A stretch of 64,000 nucleotides of DNA, taken from the NCBI RefSeq assembly GCF_000003815.2, contig NC_049997.1:5277082-5341081 (forward strand), written 5' to 3'. A program made the translations under genes and the position numbers. The notes under the pieces were generated by a model. That model saw nothing but the letters and a program-made list of their open reading frames with translations. It made no database searches and was not told the DNA's origin. Source of the stretch: Branchiostoma floridae (taxonomy: Eukaryota > Chordata > Leptocardii > Amphioxiformes > Branchiostomatidae). Shown one piece after another: positions 10,824 to 21,109 of the stretch (position 1 is its first letter; every line of letters begins with the position of its first letter).

Positions 10824-13800
10824 TTGAAAATCTCATTGATGAAAATGTTCAATGGCGGAAGCAAATGCTTTGCCGCCTGGAATGTTCACGGCCTAGATTC
10901 TAAATTAGAAGATGTAGAGTTTTTAGACGAAATTCGCAAATTCGACTTCTTTTCGTTACTTGAAACATGGAGCACTCAAAACACAAAAATCAACATCGCT
11001 AACTATAGTTATTTTCATCTATTCAGAACAAAAAGCAAACGAGCGAAACGCTCATCAGGGGGAATTATATTTTTCTATAAAAACAAATTCAAAAATCATG
11101 TCAAAAAAGTACCTTCTAAGTCGACTGATGCCCTCTGGGTAAAGATAGACCGTAACGTCTTAGGACTTACGAAAGATCTTTTCATATGTTCAGTTTACCT
11201 AAGCCCAAGCGCTTCTTCTACTCATAAAAATGCCGATAACCATATATTAGACATACTAGAAGAGGAAATAAGTAGATATAGTTCAGAGGGGTTCGTCTTA
11301 TTAGGGGGAGATCTAAATGCGCGTATTGGTAACCTACGTGATTACGTGGATAGCGAAATTAACATCGACGGTTTTCCCGCCAGCTCCTCGAATCAAGTTA
11401 GTGATAGGCAATATATGGATAAGTCACCTCCAAACAAGTTTGGCCGGCTTTTGAGTGAGCTTTGCATACAAGCAGACCTCAGAATATTAAATGGCAGGGT
11501 GGCTGGGGACCTGCAAGGTAACTATACCTGTCACCAACCAAACGGTAGTAGCACGGTCGACTACATAATTTCCAGCCAATCGTTTCTGCAAAACATTTTA
11601 TTATTTCAAATTCATCCGCTAACTGTCTTTTCAGATCACTGCCTGATATCAGTCTTCATTAAATCAAACACAGACCATCAAAACCAGCATGAAAAACAAC
11701 AAAAGCGTAAAAGAAATCCCGCTCCAAAACGATTTCATTGGGATGATAAATCTGCACAGAAATTCAACCACATCCTTTCTCAATCTCATTTTTTCGATAG
11801 ACTGAATTCACTCTCATCACAAAATACGAAGGACACAAAATCTAATGGAGAAATAGAAGCCTTTGTTTCAGAATTTAGTTCAATCCTGAGAGACGTTGGT
11901 TTCAAATCCCTATCAGTACAGATAACTAAACATAAGAAACACCCGCAGCTACGACAAAATAAACAATGGTTTGACAAGAGTTGTAACGAACTAAAACGTG
12001 AAATAAAGAACCTAGCATATTTACTATCCAAACAACCATTTAACTCCGACATAAGGGGAAGATATTTCAAAAGAAAGAAAGAATTTAAAAAACTGATAAA
12101 AAAGAAGAAAACAGACTTTCACAAACAAATCATGACCCAATTGTCTTCCCTCAAAGACAAAAATCCAGGCGCCTTTTGGAACTTAGTTAATAAGCTAAAA
12201 CCGACGAAAACGCAAGAAAATAATCAAATCTCAGAAGAAGAGTGGTTTGAACATTTTAGCAATTTAGACAAACTCCCTAATAATGGTACAAACGACTCTC
12301 CAATTCCGGAAAACGATCAACTAAATCCGTCGTCCTCCGCTACTAATCCATCTGTTCTAGATTCCCCTATAACTTCAGAAGAATTATATAATGCCATTTC
12401 AAACCTCAAGAACAATAAATCGAGTGGAAATGATTTGATCTTAAATGAAATGTTGAAATTTGGTAAATCGGTACTTCAAACGCCACTCCTGCAACTTTTT
12501 AACAATTGTCTGCAAAACGGGTATTACCCACAGGAGTGGTCCCTTAGCCACATTGTTCCAATTCACAAATCCGGCGACCCATCTCTCCCAAACAACTACC
12601 GCGGAATTTCCATAATTAGCTGCTTAGGTAAACTATTCTCCTCTATATTAAACAATCGCTTAGTTAGTTATGCCGAAAACAATAATCTTTTCAAACCCCA
12701 TCAGGCAGGGTTTAGGAAGAACTTTAGAACTACAGATAATCTTTTCGTGTTAAGTACATTAGTTAGCAAGTATCTAAGTAAAAATTCCCGTCTCTTTGCA
12801 TGTTTCGTAGATTTTAGTAAAGCGTTCGACTCCGTCTGGAGAAATGGCCTCATTTACAAATTAAACAAGTTAGGTATACAGGGCAACTTTCTTCGAACTA
12901 TCAAAGACATGTATTCAAAAACTACAAATCGTGTGAAATACAGTCAAGGTCTGACTGAACCTTTTGTCACAAACTGTGGTGTCAGACAGGGTTGTAATTT
13001 AAGCCCAACTTTATTCAATTTATTTTTAAGTGATATTACATCTGTCTTTGATAATGATATTTGTAACCCACCAACTATGTACAGTAAGCGTGTCTCTTGT
13101 CTATTGTATGCAGATGATTTAGTTCTTTTCTCTGAATCCAAACAAGGTCTACAATGTTCTTTGAATAGACTAGAAGAATACTGTCAAACATGGCACCTAA
13201 ATGTGAACCTTAGGAAAACAAAAATAATTGTTTTCACTAAGGGTGGTCGTATACCAAAAGATGTGTATTTCATGTATAAGAACAATCCTGTTGAAATAGT
13301 GACAAACTATTGTTATTTAGGTATTGTTGTCAATTCTGCGGGTACTTTCAAGGCGAACAACAAACACTTGTACAGTAAGGGTCTGAAAGCTTTATTCGGG
13401 ATAAATCAATCCCTAGACAAAGCCGATGCTCCTTTGTCTGTCAGAAACAAACTTTTTGATACATGTGTTAAGCCCATAATTCTCTATGGATCGGAAATCT
13501 GGGGTTCTGTTAAAAGCCCCAAATCCTGTCCTATTGAAACAATACATCTAAAATTCTGTAAGCAAACCCTACACGTGCCAAGATCCACAAGTGGCCTCGC
13601 CGCTAGAGCCGAGTTAGGGAGGTTCCCCATTCATTTGGAAGCCTCCCTAAATGCTATTAAACACTTAATTAGACTTCGCCAGAAAGTACCAGCAGACAGT
13701 TTCCAGTCAGACGCTCTTTCTTGTCAGATAGATTTAGACAAGGCTGGAGCCAATTGTTGGGCGTCAGGAGTTCGCCAGTCACTGGAGGAATGCGGCTATG

Positions 13801-14357
13801 GTTATGTATGGCATTGTCCTCTACAGCACAATACAAATTCGTCTCAAATTATCAATTCTATCAATCAGCGTCTGAAAGACATTTATTTTCAAACTTTTCT
13901 AAGAGAGATACACAATGACAACAAAGGTGGATCCGCTAAAAACAAATTGAGGTCTTACAGACTGTTCAAGTCCACTTATAATGTGGAACAATACCTGGAT
14001 ATTGACAATATTCGGCACAGGACGGCCGTCACAAAACTACGAGTCAGTTGCCACAAATTACACATCGAAACCGGAAGACATAACCGCACTCCTCTAGAAC
14101 AACGAATATGTAGATACTGCAATCTAGATAAGTTAGAAGACGAACATCATTTTGTAGTAGAATGTAGTTTGTACAAGAAAGAGAGAGCTGAACTCTACAG
14201 ACTAATAGAATCCATGTTCCCCCACTTCATACAACTAAGTAATGTAGACAAATTTATATTCCTTATTAATCTAGACAAGCCTTTACTTATAAAGCATATC
14301 TGTTCTTACATTTTCAATATCACAAAGAAACGAGAAGAAGCCGAATGTACGCAGTAG
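10824..14357 (+). CDS. Intact LINE ORF2: endonuclease-reverse transcriptase (CR1/L2 group)
   Basis: This 1177-codon frame has no internal stop. The N-terminal AP-type endonuclease runs to about residue 280: AAWNVHGLD near residue 16, LLETW, LGGDLNARIG near 162, TVDYIISSQ and FSDHCLISVF near 270. The reverse transcriptase follows with SSGNDLILNEMLKFG, NYRGISIISCLGK, AGFRKNFRTTDN, CFVDFSKAFDSVW near 661, GVRQGCNLSPTLFNLF and the catalytic LLYADDLVLF near 761. The C-terminal third includes ELGRFPIHLEASLNAIKHL and a CRYC...HHFVVEC segment (Cys-Cys-His-Cys pattern). All key catalytic residues I can see are present, so the protein could be functional. The 3' UTR runs to about 14480 with an AATAAA at 14452 and an ATTCATTC-type end. 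The insertion lies in the same orientation just upstream of the polycystin exons. Start: the upstream ATG is taken; ATG at 10839 is also possible. Confidence 0.93.
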   Translation: MKISLMKMFNGGSKCFAAWNVHGLDSKLEDVEFLDEIRKFDFFSLLETWSTQNTKINIANYSYFHLFRTKSKRAKRSSGGIIFFYKNKFKNHVKKVPSKSTDALWVKIDRNVLGLTKDLFICSVYLSPSASSTHKNADNHILDILEEEISRYSSEGFVLLGGDLNARIGNLRDYVDSEINIDGFPASSSNQVSDRQYMDKSPPNKFGRLLSELCIQADLRILNGRVAGDLQGNYTCHQPNGSSTVDYIISSQSFLQNILLFQIHPLTVFSDHCLISVFIKSNTDHQNQHEKQQKRKRNPAPKRFHWDDKSAQKFNHILSQSHFFDRLNSLSSQNTKDTKSNGEIEAFVSEFSSILRDVGFKSLSVQITKHKKHPQLRQNKQWFDKSCNELKREIKNLAYLLSKQPFNSDIRGRYFKRKKEFKKLIKKKKTDFHKQIMTQLSSLKDKNPGAFWNLVNKLKPTKTQENNQISEEEWFEHFSNLDKLPNNGTNDSPIPENDQLNPSSSATNPSVLDSPITSEELYNAISNLKNNKSSGNDLILNEMLKFGKSVLQTPLLQLFNNCLQNGYYPQEWSLSHIVPIHKSGDPSLPNNYRGISIISCLGKLFSSILNNRLVSYAENNNLFKPHQAGFRKNFRTTDNLFVLSTLVSKYLSKNSRLFACFVDFSKAFDSVWRNGLIYKLNKLGIQGNFLRTIKDMYSKTTNRVKYSQGLTEPFVTNCGVRQGCNLSPTLFNLFLSDITSVFDNDICNPPTMYSKRVSCLLYADDLVLFSESKQGLQCSLNRLEEYCQTWHLNVNLRKTKIIVFTKGGRIPKDVYFMYKNNPVEIVTNYCYLGIVVNSAGTFKANNKHLYSKGLKALFGINQSLDKADAPLSVRNKLFDTCVKPIILYGSEIWGSVKSPKSCPIETIHLKFCKQTLHVPRSTSGLAARAELGRFPIHLEASLNAIKHLIRLRQKVPADSFQSDALSCQIDLDKAGANCWASGVRQSLEECGYGYVWHCPLQHNTNSSQIINSINQRLKDIYFQTFLREIHNDNKGGSAKNKLRSYRLFKSTYNVEQYLDIDNIRHRTAVTKLRVSCHKLHIETGRHNRTPLEQRICRYCNLDKLEDEHHFVVECSLYKKERAELYRLIESMFPHFIQLSNVDKFIFLINLDKPLLIKHICSYIFNITKKREEAECTQ

Positions 14358-14497
14358 AATACGATCCTTGAGTAGTGTAGATTCATTGTATCATTATATC
14401 ATGTTGTATCATTTGTTGTGACCTGTACTAAACCCAGTGGGTATGAATGTACAATAAAGGTCTTCATTCATTATTTTTGTGAATAAATGCATCATGT

Positions 14498-14655
14498 ACT
14501 TACCAGTTTCAAAGTTGTACACAGCAGCAAACGCTGTGGCGCTGTGTAGGCTGTTATCTGCAGCGACTTCCCCAGTGCCTGGCGCACCGTTGACATGCCA
14601 ACGCACTGGTCTGCTCGGCACTTTGCACAGCTTGCATAACCGCTTTACGAGTGCC
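14498..14655 (-). other. Possible minus-strand exon of an unknown gene
   Basis: Read on the minus strand, about 50 codons (ALVKRLCKLCKVPSRP to AAVYNFETG) end at a consensus splice donor GTAAGT, at 14493-14498 on the plus strand as ACTTAC. The codon content looks more gene-like than the flanks. The acceptor side is weak and lies at the start of the 72-bp minisatellite, whose minus-strand frame runs into it. I do not recognise the family. Continuation would have to lie below 9660, because the LINE sits next to it. Confidence 0.3.
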
Positions 14656-14660
14656 TCGTG

Positions 14661-15250
14661 ATATTGTCCGGATATGGACCATTCCCACATAGCAACGCTG
14701 GTATTCAATATCATGAGTGACTTTTTGTCATGATATTGTCCGGATATGGATCTATCCCAAACTAAACCGCTGGTGTGGAGTGTTTTGACCGAATTTTGTT
14801 CAAGATATTGTCCGGATATGGACCTATACCAAACTGCACCGCTGGTGTGGAGTGTTTTGACTGAACTTTGTTCAAGATATTGTCCGGATATGGACATATC
14901 CCAAACTGCACCGCTGGGGTGGAGTGTTTTGACTGAACTTTGTTCAAGATATTGTCCGGATATGGACCTATCCCAAACTGCACCGCTGGGGTGGAGTGTT
15001 TTGACTGAACTTTGTTCAAGATATTGTCCGGATATGGACCTATCCCAAACTGCACCGCTGGGGTGGAGTGTTTTGACTGAACTTTGTTCAAGATATTATC
15101 CGGATATGGACCTATCCCAAACTGCACCGCTGGGGTGGAGTGTTTTGACTGAACTTTGTTCAAGATATTATCCGGATATGGACCTATCCCAAACTGCACC
15201 GCTGGGGTGGAGTGTTTTGAGTGAATGTTGTTCTTGATATTGTCCGGATT
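14661..15250. repeat. 72-bp minisatellite, eight to nine units
   Basis: The phrase ATATTGTCCGGATATGGACC recurs at 14661, 14733, 14805, 14877, 14949, 15021, 15093, 15165 and 15237, every 72 bp without exception. The central units are nearly identical; the first two are diverged. Because 72 is a multiple of three, frames stay open on both strands (14746-15237 plus, 14762-15199 minus). I treat those as artefacts, not genes. It lies in the presumed intron upstream of the polycystin exon. Confidence 0.95.
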
Positions 15251-15836
15251 TGCAAAGAAACAATAATACTTGACTCATAATTGTTACCATCGCAAAAATT
15301 GTTTTCTGTGTCATTTGATTGTGAATGTCGATGTTAGTATATTTGCACATGTATATGGTAGCTTAAGCTTCAATTACCAGAAAAAGTTAAAGAGTAAACA
15401 TACATCGACATCGGGCATACTCGTTGTAAAATAAAAACACATGTACAGAAACAAAAACGTTAATGACGTGTATTTGACAAGATAGGAAACCTTTTTAGGA
15501 TACCCAACAAAGCAATCTCAGATTCATGTATGACAAGAAAAGTAATTTGTTAACCATTAAGTGGTCCAAAAACTGATCTCTGGAATGTTTCTGTTTTGGA
15601 CATCTGTCGTAAATGGTCCTACGTTTAACTATGGTATAAAAAGTATCATCTAACCAACAACGAGGAAACGGCTCGTTGCAATATGTTATTAATCAAATCA
15701 GCAAAATTGAATGAAGGCACCTGCATGGAACAGAATATGTGCTTTAAGTTTCTGTAGTAATTGTAATGGATGCGTTAGACACTGTAACGCTTTTCGACCA
15801 CAAAAGTATGAAATATTCACGGTGATATTTGTTCAG
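15251..15836. other. Presumed intron sequence, no feature seen
   Basis: AT-rich DNA between the minisatellite and the polycystin exon. It ends with the acceptor TATTTGTTCAG at 15836. Nothing else recognised. Confidence 0.55.
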
Positions 15837-16075
15837 GTTTGTTGCTGAAGAAGTCTTGGAGGCGAACCGATATGTTGGCCCTGTCTACTTCACGTTCTTC
15901 ATGGTTGGCATCTTCCTAATCCTCGTCAATTTCCTGGTAGCCATCATATGTGATGCTATAGCCTCTGATGCGTCCATTGACCAGGATTATGACCAGGAAC
16001 TGGTGGATTACATCTGGAACAGTTTCCAGCAGATATTCGGGATTCACTTGCCTCCAACATCAGATGTAAAAACAG
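15837..16075 (+). CDS. Polycystin-family channel, exon with last membrane segment
   Basis: The exon encodes FVAEEVLEANRYVGPVYFTF, a strongly hydrophobic segment (MVGIFLILVNFLVAIICDA) and an acidic stretch ending PPTSDVKTG. This matches the pore-proximal S6 helix of polycystin-2-like channels, in which EANR-x-x-GP-x-YFT precedes the helix; the channels conduct cations in cilia or endomembranes. The exon is bounded by TTTGTTCAG at the 5' side and a GT donor after 16075. It enters in phase 2 and leaves in phase 1, and joins cleanly to the exon at 16685. The upstream exons (S1-S5, polycystin domain) are not found between the minisatellite and the LINE, so they must lie further upstream or outside the window. 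Whether it is a PKD2-like or a PKD1L-like paralogue cannot be decided from this part. Confidence 0.82.
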
Positions 16076-16684
16076 GTGACGAAACAGAGATATTCTAAAC
16101 CACTAAACAAGCATTTTAGAAACTAAGGCCATGTTGATTTACGCTATTCTCCAGGCAGAGGTTGGGTCGCGGGGATAGTAGTAGTCGGGAGAGAGACGAG
16201 CGAGCCGGTAAAAATCCGCTTTCAAATAAGGTTTTCGCCCATGCTGTAAATCGTACAAAACAACTATAAAATGAATAACATATTTGCTGTGAATTAAAAA
16301 AAAAATCGGAGAATACATACTAGTACTACTAGTGTCATAGAATACAAAGTAGATTCCAAAGCTAAATTTCTTTGTGAAAGAACAAAAATGAAAGATCTAT
16401 TGTTCCGTTTGCCCCATATATATTGTTCGGTGTGTTTAATCATTTGCTCCACTTTCCTGACCACTTTGGTTTCATACTGTACTTAGGGCAACTTTCTGGG
16501 GGGGGGGGATCTACTTTATTCGCACGCTCGCATCTGCTTTGGGCCAGAGGATGTCATACATATACTCAAATCAATACGGCCTAATGTGCACTTCCCCACT
16601 AAGTTTCTACACTGCATCTTGGAAGTATGTACACATACCAGCCTTTTTATACACCATTTGCAGTTACTTCATATTTTCTTGCAG
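16076..16684 (+). other. Polycystin last intron
   Basis: A 609-bp intron from GTGACG to TTTTCTTGCAG. It holds a run of about ten G at 16498-16508. No other feature seen. Confidence 0.7.
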
Positions 16685-17244
16685 GTGAAGACATCCTTAC
16701 CGAGCTGAATGCAAACTTGCAAATGATACAAGAGTCCTTAGACGACACCTTGGACATTGCCCGCAGTATGTGGCCAGATGCAGAAGATACAATTGATTGC
16801 TCATCTTTCAACCAAACAGATCAGAGTGTTGCCTCAAATCCTCTGTCCAAGAAGCCATCCCAAGACACATACAAATTGGCTAACGAAGCTGAACCGCGAC
16901 CGTCCACTTCAGCCATGTCCATGGTCTATGAACAGGCCCAAAGTGTCCTAAGAACCCATGAAGACAATGCCGCCAGGCTCGACGAACTACAGAACGAAAG
17001 CAGACGACGTGCTCAAGCCATCGTTCAAAGAAAACTAGCGGCGAAAAGGCGTCTCGGACACACGGGGCGAGGTGACAAAAGGATGGAGCAAATCGCGGAG
17101 AATGCTGAAGTACTGCTGGAGCAGCACGCCGCCGACGAGGCTCGACTGGAGCGGCAATTTGAAAACAGCAGACGTTTGTTCCGGGGTAAACTTCGACAGA
17201 AGTTGGCAGCTCGCCGCAAGCAGAAGAACGAGGAAAAGAAGTAA
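16685..17244 (+). CDS. Polycystin-family channel, last exon with coiled-coil tail
   Basis: The exon starts after TTTTCTTGCAG and completes the glycine codon split by the previous intron, giving TGEDILTELNANLQM. The 187-residue tail has a short helical part (DILTELNANLQMIQESLDDT), a Ser/Pro-rich linker, then a long charged region rich in Arg, Lys, Glu and Ala from AMSMVYEQAQSVL to the stop at 17242. This looks like an alpha-helical coiled coil of the kind polycystin-2 uses for assembly. I do not see a clear EF-hand. A LINE fragment starts about 45 bp after the stop, so the gene's own 3' UTR must be very short or include LINE sequence. Confidence 0.75.
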
Positions 17245-17284
17245 CATGTCCTACAGTTTACAGCTCACCGCACATGTTCGTGGC

Positions 17285-17700
17285 TACTCGTTTATCTTAT
17301 GCAGAAACGAGCGTGCAGGATAATTCTTGGCATGGCATATACAGACTACACCTCAGCACTGACCGCACTGAAGCTCCACTCCTTGGCAGAACGTCGTACA
17401 AATCTCTGCTTGACTTTTGCCAAAAAACTGCTCAACTCTGAATTCAGAACCTGGCTTCCACCACTCAGGAGCCAGATATCCGGCCGTCAGACACGGAATT
17501 CCAACAAACTGAACACTCCTATCTGCCGTACGAAGCGTCACAAAAACTCTGCTATTCCCTACATGATTGAACTGCTGAACAAATGCGAATGAACACTCTG
17601 TTATGTAGACCTATATATAACTGAATGTACCGTTAACACTTCTCAGTACGGATGACGACCTTTGTACCATGTGCCTGTAAACATTGATGTCTTTATTTTT
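17285..17700 (+). mobile_element. CR1-like LINE, 3' fragment
   Basis: The frame 17299-17592 encodes the extreme C-terminus of a LINE RT protein: QKRACRIILG, SLAERRTNLCLTFAKKLL, RSQISGRQTRNSNKLNTP and NSAIPYMIELLN before the stop. This matches the terminal region of CR1/Rex1-type elements. A 3' UTR of about 100 bp follows and ends at CTTTATTTTTTTTTTTCAATC. It is 5'-truncated, as is usual for these elements. It abuts the 3' end of a minus-strand LINE at about 17715. Confidence 0.78.
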
Positions 17701-17714
17701 TTTTTTCAATCAAT

Positions 17715-20700
17715 CAAAGAATTTATTCAGCGTAGCAGATTTCATGTACATATGCATGTAGACATGATCTGAATAGGTCGCTAATTTACAGTGTTTAAAA
17801 TCGAGGTGTTAAAATCGTAAACGGAGGAGACAAATTGACATATGAAACATGCTTAAAAACTACGTACATATAGAATACAAACATATGTAGTCATTCATTT
17901 TTAAAAGAATTAGAAATTGCACTTTGTGAACATTTCAAACTGTCTGTAGGATTAGATTAAAACGAGTTGTTGTGGAGCACTGTGGCTCGGTACAAGAATG
18001 ATCGTTTGAGTCTTTCGGTCCTGCATTTAGGTAGTGTTCGGTGACTGGAGTTACGCAATGTTCGTCCTGTCGCAACCTCCCTGTCGTCAGGGACCATAAA
18101 GTGCAAAGGATGGTCACTGGCCAGCATCTGCGTGTATAGCGATCTTGCAGCGTTTTCTCGTCTGGACTGCAGGGTGGGCAAGGGAGCTAACGACGCTGGA
18201 TTGCTGCTGTGTCCGTAGATGATACGCAGAGCTCGTTTCTGTACGCGTTCGAGAGTGTTCCTTTGAGACTCAGTGCATCCAATGAAGACAACGTGGGCAT
18301 ATTCCAACACTGGCCTCACCAGAGTAGTGTAGACGGTTAACAGGTCTTCAGGAGGCATGCCGCCCTTGGCCAGTAAGCGGAGAAAGTGTAGTCGTTTGGA
18401 GCCCTTCGTTGTCACATGTGTGATATGGCTGTCCCATCTGAGGTTGGAATGTACCTTAAAACCCAGGTAAGTCGCACAGTCAACGACTGGCACTACTTTC
18501 CCCCCAAGAGTAAGGGGAGGGGGCTCGGGAGGGTGTTTGGAGAAGCACAGTCTGAGTTCGTAGGATTTGTCCCCATTCATGATCATGTTTTTGTCCGCTG
18601 CCCAGGAGTCCAGTTGTGAGGCTTCTTGTTGCATGGTGTCATCAGTCTCGACAGCATCACAGGGGATGGTGCGAGACAGACCTATATCATCAGCGTAGCC
18701 GGTGTTATCGGTGGTCTCATACTTGGTGGTTCTTGTAGACATGTACACAAGAAATAGGTAAGGGGATAGCACCCCACCTTGGGGGACCCCAGAGGTGACA
18801 ACGCGCCAACTGCTGTACTGGTTGTTGGCGACCACGCGTTGGGTCCTGCTGGATAGATAGCTGGAGATCCAAGCAAGCATCCTAGGGGGCGTACCACGGG
18901 CATCCAGATGTTGTAGCAGTATTCCGTGGTCGACTCTGTCAAAAGCCTTTGACATATCAGCCAGGAGCACACGGACCATTGATGTCTTCTTGGTGTCTAA
19001 ACTTTGCAACCAGGACTGGTACACTTTCAGAAGAGCGACAGTGGTCGAAGCTTTTGGCATGTAGGCATACTGATCCCGTATCCAGGGCTTCATAATCGGT
19101 AGAAATCTGTTCAGCACAAGCCTTTCTTGTACCTTTCCGAGGGTCGAGATAAGGGAGATAGGCCGCCAATCCTTCTTGCTTGCAGCAACAGACGTTTTTG
19201 GTATGGGGCAAACATTCGCCATTTTCCACACGGAAGGCATGTATCCGGAGTTGTAAGAGGAGTTTATCAGGTGAGTCACGACTGGAGCTAGGTCTTCATG
19301 GTACACACTGAGAACCCAGTTTGGAATGCCGTCAGGGCCACCTGATTTCCTAGTGTTCAGACTTCTTAAGATGGCTTTAACTTGGCCAATGCTGCAGAGG
19401 TCATCGGAGTTGGAGGGGAGCTGGAGTGGGAAGAGACTGTAGGCTCTACTGTCCGACCACGCTTCCACAAAGAAGTCGTTTAGTGCATCCGCAACTCGAT
19501 CGTCTGGGACATTAGAGACGGTGACTTTCCCCTTTGATTTCTGTGTGCGTCCAAGTTCATTATTGACAAAGTTCCACCATTCTCGTGGATTCTCCTTCTT
19601 TAACATACCGATACATCTGTCATAGTGGCTGCTCTTCTGCTTTCTGATGAGTGTCTGGACCCAGTTACGAAGTTTTTTCCACTTCTCTGTTTTGCCGTGC
19701 TTCTTGTAGGCTGACTGTCTTTTCTTGATAGCGGCCATGATCTTGTCTGTCATCCAGTGCTTGTCCACATTTCGCGATTTGCTAGTTCTCAGAGGAACAC
19801 AAACATCGAGCATGGTCTGTAGGATTCTGTTGAACGTGGCCACTTTGTCTTCTACTGATACAGCGTTATAGACGGCGGACCAATCGGTGATGCACATACA
19901 TAAGCCAAGTGCTTCTTTTCTGTCCTGTGTGACGAGGCGGTGCTTGATCCTGGGTAGCAGACCGCTATGTTGGTTAGAGACTTTTGGCTTCCAAAGGATG
20001 CAATTGTGGTCGCTGGAACCGAGTGGAGCTGTGATGTCCGGTACGTGATACTGGTGGTGAACGTTAGTAATGATGAGGTCCAACGTTGAGTTAGCGCGAG
20101 TGGCACCGGTCACAACCTGTTTGAGCTCTGGGTGACTGGATAATAACGGTTGGATGGGGAGATTATTGAAATCTCCGCATAGAATGATGCCGGCAAGAGG
20201 GTGTTTTCTTCTGATTGTGTCTAAAGTGTGGATGAGGTGTTGGATTGTCTCATCTTGCAAGAGTTTTTCGTTTGCCCAAGGAGGATGGTACAGAACTCCC
20301 ATGTACAGTACAGGAACAGCACGGGGGGTCCGTTGTGGTTGCAGTTGTGTCCAGATGCACTCTAGGTTGTCAGGTACGGCGATGTCGACAAGTTTTGCCT
20401 TGATATCATTACTGATATAAAGGGCGATTCCTCCGCCTCTCCTGTTACGTCGATCCTTGCGATAAAGGTTGTAACCGTCGACCGACGTGACCTCTTCCGG
20501 TAGGTCATCTGAGAACCAGGACTCAGTAACTGCCGCTATGTCGATCTTATTCAGGGACAGAGTCAAGCAGAACTCATCAAGTTTGTGAAGTAGGGACCGT
20601 GCGTTGGTAAGCAAGATGCCAGGCATACCTTTTGGTCGAGATGACTTGACATCGCACCTGATAGAGCGCAGGTAGGAATGACGATCGCATTTGAAATCAG

Positions 20701-21090
20701 ACACTGATTTGCATGTCAAACGATGATCAAGTGGGCGATTTCCAACAATTGTGCTTATGTTACGAACGAGGCTTTTACCTGCTTTCCTTCCTCTCGGTCT
20801 ACTTCTCCGGAATAGTCCATAGGTCTTTAGCTTTTCCTTGACTTGTAGATCAATGAAACTCGATGTCCTTCGCTGCAGGCCTCTCAAGAAGCCAGCGGAG
20901 TAACGTAGAACTTCAAAGGACGCCATTACAGAAAACAGAGTTCGACCGCACAGCACGAAGAGACGTCGGATACTCCTCCAAAGGTCCACACAGTACGAAA
21001 CAAACAGACGCTAAACGGTTCACAGGACAGTTAGACATACATTACGTAAATATTGCACTTCAAAACTGTTCAGAAATAAGGATGGAGACA
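17715..21090 (-). mobile_element. LINE with intact ORF, minus strand
   Basis: This is the whole element around the 1010-codon frame. The 3' UTR lies at 17715-17956, near a TTTATTTTTTTTTTTCAATC run that it shares with the fragment on its left. The 5' boundary is not visible; the GC-richer, coding-like composition ends near 21090. Confidence 0.7.
17957..20989 (-). CDS. Intact LINE endonuclease-reverse transcriptase (CR1/Rex1/jockey group)
   Basis: A 1010-codon frame with no internal stop. After a basic N-terminal region of about 120 residues (GRKAGKSLVRN, RSIRCDVKSSRPKG), the endonuclease shows LLTNARSLLHKLDEF, AAVTESWFSDDLP, RRGGGIALYIS, GIILCGDFNNLP, STLDLIITNVHH and LGSSDHNCILW. The RT domain follows: SGGPDGIPNWVLS, DWRPISLISTLGK, LADMSKAFDRVDH, SGVPQGGVLSPYLFLVY and TGYADDIGLSRT (YADD near residue 765). 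The end, RVQKRALRIIYG and TERLKRSFLYRATVLHN, is typical of CR1/Rex1/jockey elements. All catalytic residues I can see are present. Two ATGs (20989 and one about 20 codons later, MASFEVL) could start it. It faces the polycystin gene tail to tail. Confidence 0.92.
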   Translation of the reverse strand: MDLWRSIRRLFVLCGRTLFSVMASFEVLRYSAGFLRGLQRRTSSFIDLQVKEKLKTYGLFRRSRPRGRKAGKSLVRNISTIVGNRPLDHRLTCKSVSDFKCDRHSYLRSIRCDVKSSRPKGMPGILLTNARSLLHKLDEFCLTLSLNKIDIAAVTESWFSDDLPEEVTSVDGYNLYRKDRRNRRGGGIALYISNDIKAKLVDIAVPDNLECIWTQLQPQRTPRAVPVLYMGVLYHPPWANEKLLQDETIQHLIHTLDTIRRKHPLAGIILCGDFNNLPIQPLLSSHPELKQVVTGATRANSTLDLIITNVHHQYHVPDITAPLGSSDHNCILWKPKVSNQHSGLLPRIKHRLVTQDRKEALGLCMCITDWSAVYNAVSVEDKVATFNRILQTMLDVCVPLRTSKSRNVDKHWMTDKIMAAIKKRQSAYKKHGKTEKWKKLRNWVQTLIRKQKSSHYDRCIGMLKKENPREWWNFVNNELGRTQKSKGKVTVSNVPDDRVADALNDFFVEAWSDSRAYSLFPLQLPSNSDDLCSIGQVKAILRSLNTRKSGGPDGIPNWVLSVYHEDLAPVVTHLINSSYNSGYMPSVWKMANVCPIPKTSVAASKKDWRPISLISTLGKVQERLVLNRFLPIMKPWIRDQYAYMPKASTTVALLKVYQSWLQSLDTKKTSMVRVLLADMSKAFDRVDHGILLQHLDARGTPPRMLAWISSYLSSRTQRVVANNQYSSWRVVTSGVPQGGVLSPYLFLVYMSTRTTKYETTDNTGYADDIGLSRTIPCDAVETDDTMQQEASQLDSWAADKNMIMNGDKSYELRLCFSKHPPEPPPLTLGGKVVPVVDCATYLGFKVHSNLRWDSHITHVTTKGSKRLHFLRLLAKGGMPPEDLLTVYTTLVRPVLEYAHVVFIGCTESQRNTLERVQKRALRIIYGHSSNPASLAPLPTLQSRRENAARSLYTQMLASDHPLHFMVPDDREVATGRTLRNSSHRTLPKCRTERLKRSFLYRATVLHNNSF

Positions 21091-21109
21091 CCTTAGACGC
21101 TAGAGTAGG

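Noticed and set aside
14746..15237. 163- and 145-codon frames on both strands
   Set aside because: Both are readings of the 72-bp minisatellite. Neither has a start context or domain.
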